Source of the DNA: Apodemus sylvaticus
Lineage: Eukaryota > Chordata > Mammalia > Rodentia > Muridae
Reading direction: 5' to 3'
DNA length: 64,000 nucleotides
NCBI RefSeq assembly: GCF_947179515.1
Contig: NC_067495.1
Span: forward strand, 87,203,335 to 87,267,334
Shown: piece after piece, positions 35,910-48,599 of the stretch
Layout: each line of letters starts with the position of its first letter
Numbering within the stretch: the stretch's first letter is position 1
Position numbers and translations under genes: made by a program
The notes under the pieces: model-generated
What the model saw: the letters and a program-made list of their open reading frames with translations, nothing else
The model's database searches: none
Told to the model about the DNA's origin: nothing

Positions 35910-37360
35910 TGAAGAATGTGCTGCTGTCCTTAGCATCTAAAAGTGTCTAACAAAGCACATTAATCACAGTGCTGACCTTACTGCTTATATTGTGTTGACA
36001 AATTTCTTACCACATTTACTCACAGAGATTTTGTCAATGGCAGTGATGTCTCTGGCCCAAAATCAGCTTAGCTTTTTGATTGACTGTTAGCTAAATCATT
36101 TTCCCAACTGGAGGACAGAGAGTGACTGAGCAGCAGGAGCACCATTAACACATTGACAAGAAGAGCTGACAGAATGTTAATGACATTAACACCCTGTCAA
36201 CTAACTATCAACACCTAGGATTTCCTCATAGTGTGAGGGAGAGTCATTTAAAGTAGTTACAAATCGAGTTACTGAGCACAGTGTCCTTTCTAGACAATTC
36301 TGAACAGATTTGGAGTCACCATAATACTACCATTACGTTAATTTGTGTAACACTATTCTCTATTAGGAGAATATTTTAAAATAGATGAGAAACTATGCAG
36401 CCAGAAATATAACATTATAGCCTTTCAGCACAAGCCAATATTAGGTTTTAGTAGAATCATAATCCATTCTTTGTAAAGCAAATGTCATATGGAATTGACA
36501 AAACAAAAGAAAGAACAAGGCCTCCCCCACTCTCTTCTTTTCTAATATAATTCTGTAACCCTGGTCATTTTCTGTCTTTCAAAGAAAAACTGAGACTTTC
36601 AATCTATACTGGAGAAAGACTTACCACATCTGACACTATGCCTTACTGCTGTCCAAACTCAGAAAATTAGGAAATTCAAAGTAAGATTTTTTTTTATTTC
36701 ATTTGAGAAGCTCATATAGGGGAAATTATAATATAGTATAATTTTTTTTCTTTTAAAGGGAGTGAGTGATAATCATGAATATAGTGCTTATGTTGAAAGG
36801 AAAGTTGCTTTTAAATTACAAGTAGTTAAACATTACCTCATTTAAGAGAAGGGTACTTTGGGTCAAGATATAGTTCCATGGTAGATTACTTTGTACAACC
36901 AATGCAAGACTCTGGGTTCATTTAATACAGCATGAGAAAGACAAACAATTGTCTGAAATACATGCTGTTAATTGTGGTCTGGAGGACTGTAAAATTAAAT
37001 TAGAACATTAACAGAAAGAAATGTATACACAATCAAATTTAAAATGGCAATAAATAGTAATGATAACAATTATCAAAGAAAACTAGAGCCAAATAAATGT
37101 TACAGAAGCAAAATTTATTCATTTAAACTATTACACTAGTAGAAATGGACATAAGTATGCAATTGGGCTGCATATAAAGAAAGGCATATATATACACATT
37201 TATGTATATATATACACAAAAACATTTGTGTTCATATTCATACTTATTTTACATGTGTGTGTTATATGTATGTATACTGTGTGGATGTATGTATGTATAT
37301 ATTGCACACACAGTTTGGTATCCTAATGAAATGCTTCACAAGAGCTGGAAATGTACACAG
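35910..37360. other. Intronic sequence, nothing recognised
   Basis: No gene is supported. A TATG/TACA-rich stretch lies at 37185-37315. Confidence 0.5.
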
Positions 37361-37365
37361 TTGAT

Positions 37366-37525
37366 TGAGTGACTATCATGCACTAGGCCCTAAATCTCTC
37401 CCTAGCACAGCATAAAGTAACATGCCTAAGTTGGAAGTAGGAAGATCAGAAACTCAGTTACCCTCAGCTACATAGTAAATTCTAACTCGACCTGAGCTAC
37501 TTGAGATCCTATCTGAATTAAAATG
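37366..37525 (+). mobile_element. B4 (ID-B1 fusion) SINE
   Basis: An ID-like head ('catgcactaggccctaaat', 'ctccctagcacagcataaa') is followed by a B1-like body ('ggaagatcagaaactcagtt', 'agctacatagtaaattcta', 'gagatcctatctgaatt'). Confidence 0.65.
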
Positions 37526-39940
37526 AGAACATGATTTCCTAGGTATGGTTAAGCAGGTTTTATTTTACATATGAGGGACGGAACAGCCAGTAGCATCTGG
37601 AAGAGTCCAGACTAGGCTCTGAGAAGAGAGAATCACAGGGAGAGCAAAGAGGAAGAGAGAAGAAGGGAGACCAAAAGAGCTCCTGGAAAGTGATATAGGA
37701 AAGAGAAGCTGAGAGAAAGGAAGCAAAGCTTAGATGCTAAGGAGGTTTAGGGTAGGGGTGGGGGTGAAAAGTACTTAGGAGCTTGAACTCCCAACAGGTA
37801 GGTACTAGGAGAAACTGGTGGCCAATTTGCACTTTGCAATGTTTAATAGACAGCTCAGTCATTATTTTCTGAGTTTCTCTGAGACACAAAACTGTCCTTA
37901 TAAATAAATACAAATAACAAATAGATATAAAATAAATCATTGATACTACATGTGTTTAAAATTTCACAATACTTTGAAATTTTGGAAATGTTTGTATATG
38001 CAAAAGTAACATATCCTGTGACGTGGTACTCAAGTCTAAATGAGAAGTTCAATTTGGCTTCTGATTGACAATATACCTAAGGTAAAGTCACATAATATCT
38101 TTAATATTCCTGCATTTGGACTGTTGTATATCCCACAAAATTGGGTATGGAATTTTCTGCTCATAGTATCATGTCAGCGTTCAAAATGATTCTGACTCTG
38201 GAGCACTTATTTCCGATTTTTAGGTTAGGAATGCTCATTGCCCCTCTATCTCTTCCTCCCTCCTTTCCTGTCCCCTACCCTTACCCCCACGTTTGGTTGA
38301 GTTAGATACTATTATTTGGCTCCGTTTAATTAAACTCATTCAAATATGATAAGACTAGAATCATCCATGTGGTTAAATCCCATAAGTGATAAAATACAGT
38401 GAGGATTTCAATCCAAATTTTAGTCTTTCAGACCCATGTTTCTAACCATGATATTACACCATGCTTGAGTTCAGAGCGGTTCATAAATCTAAGTTGAGTT
38501 CCACATGTGTTTCCTGTGAAACTTTCATTGCCTTCTTACAATGTCTCTCAAGTGAGCAAAGATGTTCTTTTTCAAAGGATTGCAAACTAATTTAAAAATT
38601 AGCTGCTCACTTACACCATCTACTCCAGAAAGCTTTTCTTAATCATAGCAATCAAAATTAATTTCTTTGTCCCTTGTGTTCTCATAATATTTTAATACTT
38701 TGATGATCATACTTGCTCATTTGTCTGTACTGTTTATGTGCATTTCTGTTTTGCACACCAGCTCATAAACACATTTAAGATGTGTATTCTTTTTTATCTT
38801 TAAGCATTCGGCAAGAGGTGTGGCATGATTATTTTAGAAAGCTAACTGCTTAGTGGATTTTTTGTTTTGTTTTAAATAAGTTAGTTTACTGTATAACTAT
38901 ATGAAAGTTAACATTCTGGCAAGGAAATAGAGAACATTAACTTTTTATTCGGGTGTGGCCTCTGTTTGCCCAAAACGGAACCATAATACCTACGTAATAT
39001 CAGTTTTTGACTATGTTTTGATTTTAAAGTGCCTATATTAAAATTAAGTCTTTGCCCACTCTTCTGTATAAATTGCCTAGCTCTAAGGAACTCTTTGAAT
39101 GGAGCCTGTGCTTTGGGGAATCTGTGTGCAGCAAACTTCTCTGTTTGATGAGCCTTGCTCATTTGAAATTCAGTCTAAAATTGCACTGAGCATGAACTTC
39201 ATTTTTCAAACATTGTCCAGGGAATTTGATAGACATTTGGATCATGATGGTAATGGTGAGAAGATAATATATTGCTGGTTAAAGGGTGCATAAACCCTTT
39301 CAAGCCACAGGAGAATTGTCTGGGAAATTACCTTTTTTTGGAACATGAAACAAGACTTAATTTGTCTGAAAGAGTTAATGTTCCCTCATCCTGACAATTT
39401 TTCATTTTTGCCACTAGAAGCTACATTTTAAGAGATTAAAAACCTGTCTATGTTCATTCATAATAAATGAAAATAATAGGAAAGGCTTGAGAAATGCACT
39501 TTCCAACTTGGTTATTTCATGTGTATAGTTCCCATATACTAGAATACATATGTATCTATTCATAGACACAAAGATAAACCATTTTATATTTACAGGATCA
39601 TAAATTGTGAATATGGGCAAGGAAAAGCAGTTGAAATAGCCTCTCTTGTTTGACAGGATGTCCTTTGGGACATCCTTAACCAATAACCTGAGGGAAAACA
39701 TGTAATACCAGTAACTGGGCTTTTAATTTGTTAGTCTATGACTATAAGGGAAAAATCTGCTGTATAGAGTAACTCTTTCTGTATGTTGTTATGTATATGA
39801 TTGTTGGTATTCTTATATTTTAAATAGAGAAGACCTGAAGTTGTGTATAAGAAAGAGAGGGTGAATATGGGAAAGTTAAGAGGAAATGTTGGTCATGAAT
39901 ATGATCAAGATACATTATATAAAATTCTCATGGAAAATTA
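37526..39940. other. Intronic sequence with a purine-rich tract and a possible MIR
   Basis: 37605-37735 is strongly purine-rich (GA-type, not a clean tandem). 38355-38465 reads like the reverse complement of MIR ('gtggttaaatcccataag', 'cccatgtttctaaccatga'). The rest shows nothing I can name. Confidence 0.45.
38355..38465 (-). mobile_element. Possible MIR fragment
   Basis: 'gaggatttcaatccaaattt' then 'ccatgtttctaaccatgat' follow the reverse-complement MIR order. Diverged. Confidence 0.45.
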
Positions 39941-39945
39941 ATGTT

Positions 39946-40150
39946 TGCTAAAGAGATAGTCTAGTAGATAGAGTTTAGAGCCAAGTAGCTCTTGCTGTAC
40001 CATCATGATCATGACGACCTGAGTTGAAATTCCAGCCCCTGTGTAAAAACCTAAGTACAGCCATGTACACTTACAACCTTAACATAGAGTGAGATAGAGA
40101 CAGGAGGATCACTGGTGCATTTTGTCCAGCATCCTAGTTTCCATTTCAGT
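39946..40150 (+). mobile_element. Composite SINE, B4/RSINE type
   Basis: A tRNA-like head ('gctaaagagatagtctagta', 'gctcttgctgtaccatcatg', 'acctgagttgaaattccagc') is followed by 'tagagacaggaggatcactg' and 'ccagcatcctagttt'. It is the same family as the inverted copy at 25003. Confidence 0.6.
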
Positions 40151-40624
40151 TAGAATGTCTTTCTCAGTGGAATAGGTAAAGAGTAATAGAATAGGACACT
40201 ATTGTGTTACAATAATGGGATTAAATTATTCCATTATGCAAATGTATTTGGGAGCTAGAAATGAAAATATATGTTTTATTATTGATTATCCTCTTAAATT
40301 TTGATGGTTAATATATGTCTGTATATTTTCACAAATATAGAAAATGCAGGAAGGAAGCAATATTCAGATAGTATCCAGATTTTCAGTCTTAAAGAAATCT
40401 CTACCCTTTAGGTCGACGAGTCAACTAAGTAAATTTGAATAGTTTTTTGTTCTATCAAAAACATAACATACTAAATTTTATATTACTTTTAAAGTGAGAT
40501 TGTTTGCTTCTTTCAGGAAATCCTGCAGTATGGAAGGTAAAATTGGTAGGAAAAAAAAAAGATGCTGGTCCAGTTACTTTTTGTGTTACAAAATTTATGA
40601 GAACCACAAATTAAGGACAGAAGG

Positions 40625-40925
40625 GGTCTTTTTTTTGGCTCCCAGTTTTTAGGTTGAAGTTCATCATAGCTGGAAAGGTGGTCACTTCAAACCTCTACAC
40701 AAAAAGCAGTGAAGATGGATAATTATGGTCAGCTCTCCATCTTTTTGTTGTTTAGTCCAGGACTCTGGTGCATGTGATAGTTCCACCCACATCTGTGGTG
40801 GGTCTTTCCACATCAGTTAACCTGATATTGAAACTCTCTAACTAGGATGCCAAGAGGTTTGTCTCCTAGATGTTTCTAAATCCTGTCAAGTTTACAGTCA
40901 ATATTAACCATCAAAACAAGATAAT
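40625..40925 (+). repeat. Rodent interspersed repeat, family not named
   Basis: 'tggtgggtctttccacatca', 'gatgccaagaggtttgtctc' and 'aaatcctgtcaagtttacag' are hallmarks of a medium-copy murid repeat that I recognise by sight but cannot name safely. Confidence 0.5.
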
Positions 40926-41249
40926 TAGATTGCTAAGTGATTGTAGTACAGTCTAAAACTACAATAGATGTTTTAAATATTCCACACCATGTTTTTTGCT
41001 TGATTATGCAGCATTCCAGCTATGAGCATAGTTGAGAATTAATGTTGCATCTTCTTTATATTGTTGGAAATCAACAGAGAGACTAAAATGAGCAACTCTG
41101 TATGGAAATGCATTCCAAAAACAAATGAAAATGAATATTTTCTTTTGTTGTGAATTAACTATCTCCTTTGTCACACATAATTAAGAATTTGGTGTACTAA
41201 CAATTCTCTAGGATCAGAAATATGTTTCTTCCCATGTTTCTACTAGTCA

Positions 41250-41420
41250 TACAGCATATATTTATTAAGAAGCTACAGCAGTTTCTTACAATATGCTAGG
41301 TGCTATAGAACTGAACCAAACAAGTCAAGTACAAAGAACTCTGCAGGCTATGACAGAGCTTAACACTCAGGTAAGAGCAAACAAGAATGAAAAAAATAGT
41401 GTTTGAGTTTAATTATATGG
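41250..41420. repeat. Possible ancient mammal-wide repeat (L2/MIR-like)
   Basis: 'atatttattaagaagctaca', 'aatatgctaggtgctataga' and 'actgaaccaaacaagtcaag' resemble the 'tttattgagcacctactatg...ggtgctgg...aacaag' text of ancient mammalian repeats. Confidence 0.35.
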
Positions 41421-41811
41421 CATTGTAACTGATTAAGTGTTAACAAGCCAGAGGATACTGTACTTTTCAACAGCTTCATTGAGGAAATAAAATTCAAATC
41501 TCATTGGCATATTGTCTAGCTGAAAATAAATGTTTAGTATGTTGACTTTTGTGTGATCACCTACTGGATTCTCAGACCAGGCACATAGTAGGATACACTA
41601 TATTTCTGATAAATGAACCAATCAATACATGCTTTTTCCTCTACTGACATATCAAGTTCATGATTTAAAATATTTTGTAATGTATACTCATAGATCATCT
41701 AATATATGATTAAAATTTACTTTTCAATTCAATTAATATTTACCACTAGTAGAATAAACCAGAATTTGCACGGCTCACAAATCTAATGACTATTAAAATG
41801 ATTTAAAGTAT

Positions 41812-41885
41812 GAGATTATGGCCCACTCATAGAACACTTGCCTAATGTATGTGCATCTGTGGGTTTAATTATCACTACTTGTAAG
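41812..41885 (+). mobile_element. ID/B4-like SINE fragment
   Basis: 'ggcccactcatagaacactt', 'gcctaatgtatgtgcatctg' and 'tgggtttaattatcactac' follow the tRNA-like ID head (A-box, then B-box). Confidence 0.55.
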
Positions 41886-41889
41886 GTGC

Positions 41890-43540
41890 ATTTTTAACTG
41901 AATTATATTGAAGAACTCAGAATTTTAGATATGAAAAGAACAGTCAACCAAGAACTATAGCTATTACTTTGTTGCATTTTGTAATTTCCATTTTATAGGA
42001 TTTAATATTTTAAACTCAGAATGTGTTAAAAATGATGAATTGGCTAAACATGAAAATACCATATGATGAGGCATATGTTAGGTCATCTAGCAAATCTGCA
42101 TAAACATTCATAGATTAGCACATAATTGACACAGATTTTGCCTTCTGCTCTGTTTTATTTCCCTTTTGCATACATGTATTTAGCTATTCTTATAATGCCT
42201 GAATATATCTCACAGATAAAGCATTGGAAATATAAGTTAAACATAAATATGACATGGATATTTACTATTAGCATCTTATGTTAGAAAGCAAAACAAGCAA
42301 TATACAGGATAAAGGTATGATAAATGCAAATAGATTATATGCAATTAATTCTAATTAGTACTGAAACCTAGTAAATCCACAGAAGTTTTCAGAATGCATA
42401 GTATGTTTAAACATGATTTTACTAATGGGTCAGAGCACGGAAAGATCCATTTTGAGTGACGACTTGGAATAAAGATAGGGAAAGGTATTGTCTAAACATG
42501 ATCAAACAGGCTCTGTCAAAAAAAGTTGTTCAGAAAGCAAGTTGGCCGTTTGGCTCTGAGGAGTGGTACCTTTAATTAGCAAAGTGTTTAGAAGCTAACT
42601 TTCAAACAGTCAAGAATACTGGTCTAAAGGGTTCGATCAATATTTGACAGGTTTTCATTGCTGTTCTTCCCTGATTCCAGCTACTGGACAGGGCTTCCAC
42701 GTGCCAACTTGTGGTCCCTGTAAGTCAGAACTATACAAGTGTTAGACAGGTGTACAAACACATGTGTATCTGTTCAGGACAGAAGAAAATTTCTATCAAG
42801 TCTTCTCTGATATGTTCTGTAATAAAACCCACCATGTGAACTGTGCTTTAGAAACTAAATTATTGCCACAGTTTCTTCAGCTCCATACCAAAACCAACAT
42901 AGAATACATCTTTGCTCCTTAAAATTTACACAGGGACTTCTCCATCCTAGACAGAAATCAACTGTACATCATCTGATATGTATTAGTGAACAACAACAAA
43001 ACCCTTATGCTGGAGTCAGTAACTGGTTAAAAAATAAACATTAGAGAAATACATCTGCATATGTGGCAGATAATATAGAATAGATTCATAAAGCCACTTT
43101 TATCAATCAAGATTCTGTTCAAAGAGCTAACGTTTGAGCTGACAGGTGAATACAGATAATTAACTCACCCCAGCAAAGTGATACAACCCTGTCATCTAAA
43201 TGACTAGGGAGACAGAAGCAGGTGGAATCAATATGCCTGCCTGGAGTATAGCTTATTAGTACATGATAGTTTAACATTCCTGATATCCTTGGCTTCATGT
43301 CCAGCACATAAGTGGGGATGAACGGATCTTCACTGAACAGGTAAAGATTAATGGTTTGCAGACATCTAAATGTTTGGCAGTTTGGTGAGTCAACATATAG
43401 AAGTTAAGTTACATTTTCAATACATCTGCTTTCTCATCTGTGGTGTTTCTAGTTTCATATTTATATGAAATTTTAAAGTTGGAGTTAGAAATCTCTCAAA
43501 TTGTGTCAAATACTGAGAATATTTATATTTGAGAAATTCC
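41890..43540. other. Intronic sequence, nothing recognised
   Basis: AT-rich DNA with no supported gene or clear repeat. Confidence 0.5.
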
Positions 43541-43544
43541 GTTA

Positions 43545-43546
<2 letters not shown>

Positions 43547-43592
<46 letters not shown>

Positions 43593-43594
43593 AC
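43547..43594. repeat. (AC)n microsatellite
   Basis: About 20 AC units, then 'atacacacgc'. Long false frames (poly-Thr-His or poly-Cys-Val) cross it. Confidence 0.97.
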
Positions 43595-44099
43595 GCAAAG
43601 TTGCTTTTAATATTAGCTAGGGGTAGCTGTGTCAGATTCACTGAAAATCCTGAAGTTCTGCTAACCCTGTGGGAGTGGGAATTCTTCAGTGAAAGAGGTT
43701 CAGATAGATTTAGGTATTTATACAAACCGGAACTCTGAAACCACATGAGATTTGCTGAGTACTAGTTTACCTAGAGCTTAACTACAATGGCTTCCTCTTT
43801 CAACATTTACTTTTTTTATTTAAACAGCTTAATCGAGGGCTATAAAAACACTGGATCAGTCTTTCCAAATAAAAATGAAATGCAGCTGTCATGGGTTAGT
43901 TTTATTGTAGAAACCAATCCTGCTACCCGTGGGCAGTTTAGGTGTTAAAATGATGACTTTCTTTAAATGCCAAAAGATTTGGTTTGGGATTACAGGGTTA
44001 TAGGTTTGAGTTGTGAGTTTATAACAGTGTGACAATTCTTTTGATAACGGCTAGAATTGAAATACCAAAGCAGTTATGAGATTTGCATTATTCATACTT

Positions 44100-44215
44100 T
44101 TTAAAAAGATTTATTTTAATTAGGATGTATGTATCCATGTGTGGCTACGTGCACATGCATGCAGCTCAAGGAAAGGAGTAGGACTATAGCTGAATCATCA
44201 GGATTGCTGAATAGG
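44100..44215 (-). mobile_element. Possible B3-type SINE fragment
   Basis: 'aaaaagatttattttaatta' followed by 'cgtgcacatgcatgcagc' matches the antisense 3' part of B2/B3 SINEs. The rest is decayed. Confidence 0.4.
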
Positions 44216-44389
44216 CCGAACAGCATCACTGTCTGCGACTTCCCTTGCTTCTCATTGCTTTCACTTTGTGACTGAAGCTCACTGTTTCTATCCATATCAA
44301 ACCAAAAACAAAAAATAAGAAACATATGAACCTAGTTTGTTTGGTTTTTGTGCAAAGAGCATTTGTTTCTAGAATGTAACAGATTGATA

Positions 44390-44520
44390 TGGCTCCCTCT
44401 CCCTCTCTCCCCATCTCCTTCTCCCCCTCCCTCTCTTACCTCTTCTCCTCCCCCTTCCCCTTTCCCTCTCCCTCCCTCTTCCCCTCAAACTCCCCCTCTT
44501 CTTCCCTTCCCTCTTTCTGT
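44390..44520. repeat. Polypyrimidine (CT-rich) tract
   Basis: About 125 bases almost without purines, made of CCCTCT-type units with only a few A's. Confidence 0.92.
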
Positions 44521-44523
44521 GCT

Positions 44524-44525
<2 letters not shown>

Positions 44526-44557
<32 letters not shown>
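44526..44557. repeat. (TG)n microsatellite
   Basis: Sixteen TG units. It forms an inverted pair with the CA array at 44621. Confidence 0.96.
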
Positions 44558-44559
<2 letters not shown>

Positions 44560-44620
44560 CTGCATATGAGGACCATTGTGTAAATGACTGGTAATGTAAT
44601 TTGCTGGGTTCCCCATCTCA

Positions 44621-44631
44621 TCACACACACA

Positions 44632-44674
<43 letters not shown>
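44621..44674. repeat. (CA)n microsatellite
   Basis: About 26 CA units with one 'ata' interruption, then 'cgcatgcatgca'. Confidence 0.96.
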
Positions 44675-44677
<3 letters not shown>

Positions 44678-44844
44678 TGCATGCACAAAGACACACACAA
44701 GAAAATTTGGATTATTCTCAATTAGTTTTGTTTATTTTTCAACCAATATTATTTGGTTACTTCTGAGCCAAACATAATCCAGGACTGAGATCTAATGTGA
44801 AACATGATAAAGCATTTTAATTTGTCTTAAGGTATTTATAGTAC

Positions 44845-44847
<3 letters not shown>

Positions 44848-44891
<44 letters not shown>
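44848..44891. repeat. (AT)n microsatellite
   Basis: About 22 uninterrupted TA units. Confidence 0.97.
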
Positions 44892-44894
<3 letters not shown>

Positions 44895-44895
<1 letters not shown>

Positions 44896-47380
44896 TTGCA
44901 AGGTTTTTGTACACATATTTCATTGAATTTTATTCATATTTACTTCTCATTTCCCTGTATCTCTTTTCATATATCTTCCTGCTTGTCTGTTTGACTCATA
45001 TATCCTCTAGATTAACAAATCTTTCCACAACTTAGAAAGAACAGACACTGGCTGTTTTCTTCTTTTTTCTTCCAGATTATGTTCTCTGGTTAGGATCTGT
45101 TGCCAGCATTTATTTTGATAATAGATTTTTAAAGTGTGAGTTTCATTCACTTTCAGTTTGGACAGTATCATCTTTATGTGCAGTCCCTGAGAATTAGTGA
45201 AATGATTGCCATCATCCTTGTTGGAAGATTGCCAGGACATCTGGCAAGATTTCTAATATATAAAGCAAGCTCTGCTGTCTCTATCTGAACAAATGATTCT
45301 TTGGATGCTAGATATCCTGTAACATCTACACTTATGTAAGTCTCAACCATGATCAATTTTTTTAAGCGGAGTAAAAGGAAAGGAAAATGTATAAAGAAAG
45401 ACAGAGCTCACCCTTTATCTTGATAAAGCATCTCACATTTGGTGAAGTATAAATATATGATTATAAATACAGTCTTTTATGTTTTCCTGTTGGTAGGCAT
45501 TTTCTTTCACCAGCATAAGCTTTTAATTGCCAAATCAATTTTGGCTTTACCTTTAAAGAAAAATTACTGCAGTTTGCTGCATCTGTCAAAGGTGACAGGC
45601 TAATTCTTTGAGCCAAAAACAGTATACATGAAATGTGATTTCTGTTGGTTTCCTGAAATATAGCACAGCTTATTTCTTGACACATCCTTTACTGTAGTTA
45701 AGATTCCATGGCAGAGAACAGACTGCTTACTTTGAGGTTTCAAAGTATAGCTAATTTACAAGAATAAGCTTTTCAATATTCGTTATCAATCCACAAATTT
45801 ATGTGTTTCATCAGAAACATGCACGTACAAAAGGAATTGATTCTCTTACACAGGATGCTGCCACTTGGACAGAACAGAGAATTGATTTGTATTATAAATT
45901 AACTCACCAATTATCGATCTGACTTGTACACATTAAGAATCTGCAGTTTCCCAGTTATCAATAATAAGAATACTGTGTATGAAATGTAATGGGGTGCGTC
46001 AGCTGAATCCGAGTTAAATATTGCAGGAAATGTTGCTCAGCTTTGCCATCTGTCACACACAGTTTCTGCATAATATTTTAATTCATTAAACCTGTCTCTT
46101 TTTTTTTCTTTAAGAAAAAAATCATAACTTACTCTACAGGGAAAGACCTGTAAGAACAAGTCCCTGGTCACCAACTGAAATACAGTATCCTTAGTTTATT
46201 ATAACATTTTTGGACTTTCTTTCCTCATTAAAATGAACAGTAACAGTCCTTAGAAATAAGAACATGCCATTCTCCAAGTGCCACTGTTAAGAAGTCCCAT
46301 TGCCTTCTCAGACTAGAAATAAATTTGGCCCTGAAATAACATTTCTGAAACTTCTTTTTCTCACAAGCAATGATTGAATAAAATAAGGACTTAGTTTTCC
46401 TTAATGGAATAGAAAACTTCGAGTGTGTCAATTCCTGCTTAGAGGGGAAGATAGTCCCTGGGGTATATACTGGGTACTCCACATGCATAACATAGAAGTT
46501 AAAACATCAAACCCTGCTACTTTACTTGTGTAAAATAGTGATCATGGGGCTTATAAGATTTAAGTACAAGCACAATACCTGAAGTTGACCTCCATGAAGT
46601 TTCTTTGCCTGGGAAGATTTACTTCAACCCCCAATCCACCTCCATCCCTGGCTGTCTGCTCCCCAATAAGAGAGTAAGTTCTTTGCTCCCTTATGGCTTG
46701 CAATTCTAATAAAGCTACTAAATGAAAGAACTTGGGTGTCATTAAGAGCCATTTGCAAAATAAACTATTGTCTCCTGAAAGAGTTAAGCACTGTTAGGCC
46801 TGGCAATTTACCATAATTGAAAGAGTTACAGCAGAAAATATGCAAGTTCTGATTTCCGGCCAATTAGAGTTTTTACAGTGTTTTTCTTGGCAGCTCCCTA
46901 TGTTGTGAGTAGCCCACTCTTCTACTTTACCCCTTGTTATTAATTTGTAAAATGAAACAAATTACTGACCCTTGAATTGTGCTATTACACATGCTTGAGT
47001 AATTTCATTTACAAAGGATTTCATTTATTTTATTTATTATTTACGCTCTACCTACTTTCAAAACAATGTGCTCTGGCTTAGATTTAACTCATTCTAATTC
47101 ACATCAGATGTGCATTTCGCCAAACCCTGTTCATAGTCACACAGTGCTTCCCATTTGCTGGGCTTTGGTACTGTGATGACCTTTATGCCATTTTTCAGCC
47201 ACCTGAAAATGGCTAAATTAGCAACACATCAAGTAATTGTTTCAGCAGTGCTACAGTCCATTGGGAAGGAACACACGGTTAACAGTTATGTATCTAGTTC
47301 TCTCCAACATGTGATCTTGGGACAGTTGTATGCCATTACTTTCCTAGGTCTACTCAGATTTAAATGTAGGGATTAGAGAC
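44895..47380. other. Intronic sequence, possible conserved element inside
   Basis: No gene is supported. The part 45780-46090 is less repetitive-looking and keeps CpGs ('gggtgcgtcagctgaatccg' near 45995), including an AP-1/MAF-like 'tgcgtcagc'. It could be a conserved non-coding element. Confidence 0.4.
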
Positions 47381-47384
47381 AGGT

Positions 47385-47495
47385 ATTGTTTCTCGTGCCT
47401 ATAATCTTAGCACCCAGGAAGCCCAGCAGGGGAAAGACTGCTTTGAGCTTCAGCTAACCTGACCCCTGAAGTGAGACTGCTTCAAAAATTAAATT
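47385..47495 (+). mobile_element. Fossil B1 SINE
   Basis: 'gtgcctataatcttagcacc', 'caggaagcccagcagggga' and 'ttcagctaacctgaccc' follow B1 order. Heavily diverged. Confidence 0.4.
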
Positions 47496-47857
47496 CCGTA
47501 AAAATGTAGCACTTTATGTTTATTGTCTGTAGTCTTACGGTGTGATAATAAATACTTACAAAATATCATGAAATGTCATTTTTGCCCCATTATCAGTTCG
47601 GCAAGTGGAAATTATCAAGCAACACTTATGTTTTGAGTCCTATCAGACAAATGGCCAACAGTGATGACAAAATAAAATGCCTAATTTGTGGAATTCAGTG
47701 TTACTATAAGGGAGGATCATGTATACAATGATTGTGATAAAACTCATGGGGTAAGTAATTCAAGAGAAATATATATACTGAAGGATGAGGAAGTGTTAGA
47801 CAGATGCTGAAGTTGGAGAATAGGTGGTAGAAAAAAACCAAAACTCAAAATGATTTC

Positions 47858-48105
47858 ATGGGCATTTATATAACATTTCTATATGCTAGGCTCCTTTTTA
47901 ACCACTTTTCAAGCGTAAACTCTCTAATTCTATTCCTGGCTACACTACACATGATAATTACGTTTCTTTTACATGATGTGAAAGCTGTCATCCAAAAGAG
48001 CTTAGCTACCCATGGTTTGTTCAACATAGTGATAGAATTTGGATTTGGCCTAGGGAAGTCTAGAATTAATAACATGACCAAAATGTTTCACCACTATCCA
48101 TTGAC
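47858..48105 (-). mobile_element. MIR SINE, nearly full length
   Basis: On the plus strand: 'tatatgctaggctcctttt', 'aactctctaattctattcct', 'gagcttagctacccatggtt', 'gatagaatttggatttggcc' and 'tgtttcaccactatcc'. These match the reverse-complement MIR from its 'tgccaggcac' end to its 'accactat' end. The 100-codon frame here is a by-product. Confidence 0.7.
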
Positions 48106-48377
48106 TCGGAAGTTCATTGCTTTCTTTGAATCTGCAGCTAGAATCTATCTGACATCCTGACACATAGTTATTATAATTTTTAATTCCTGGGAGAACCAAA
48201 AATGTCCTAATTACTTGTCTCTTGAACAACTAGACACATTTACTAGAGTTCCACATGATAGCTATAAGATTATTATTATAAAACATCTCCCATGTTTTAT
48301 GATTGAATTCTGCATTGTCTTATGCTGGTTTACATAACCTGATAAAAAAGAAAATGACATTTGAGAATAATAGGAAG

Positions 48378-48575
48378 ATAGGGCTAGAGATGGTTAAGAG
48401 TTTAAGAGTACTAGTTTTTCTTCCAGTGGGTCTGTGCTGGTTTAATTTCCAGAACCAACATGGTAGTTCACAATTCTCTGTAAGTCTGCTTCCAGTGTAC
48501 CTGAAAATATGGCATATTTTTTTCTGGCCTTGATTGGCTGGTACATAGACATAAATGCAGGCAAAATGTTCATAG
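48378..48575 (+). mobile_element. B3 SINE
   Basis: 'gggctagagatggttaagag' (tRNA-like A-box region), 'ggtttaatttccagaacca' (B-box region), 'gtagttcacaattctctgta' and 'tacatagacataaatgcagg' follow the B3 consensus in order. Confidence 0.75.
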
Positions 48576-48599
48576 AAAGAAGAGATAAAAGAAAGGATA

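Noticed and set aside
43417..43746. Frames with long Cys-Val or Thr-His repeats
   Set aside because: They are translations of (AC)n/(GT)n microsatellites. The same holds for 12746-13076, 24883-25159 and 44348-44766.
47858..48160. 100-codon frame with apparent membrane segments
   Set aside because: It lies over a MIR SINE, and the hydrophobicity comes from AT-rich DNA.
48378..48460. tRNA gene
   Set aside because: The A- and B-box-like text belongs to the tRNA-derived head of a B3 SINE and has no cloverleaf. The ID-like pieces at 8286, 41812 and 55018 were rejected for the same reason.
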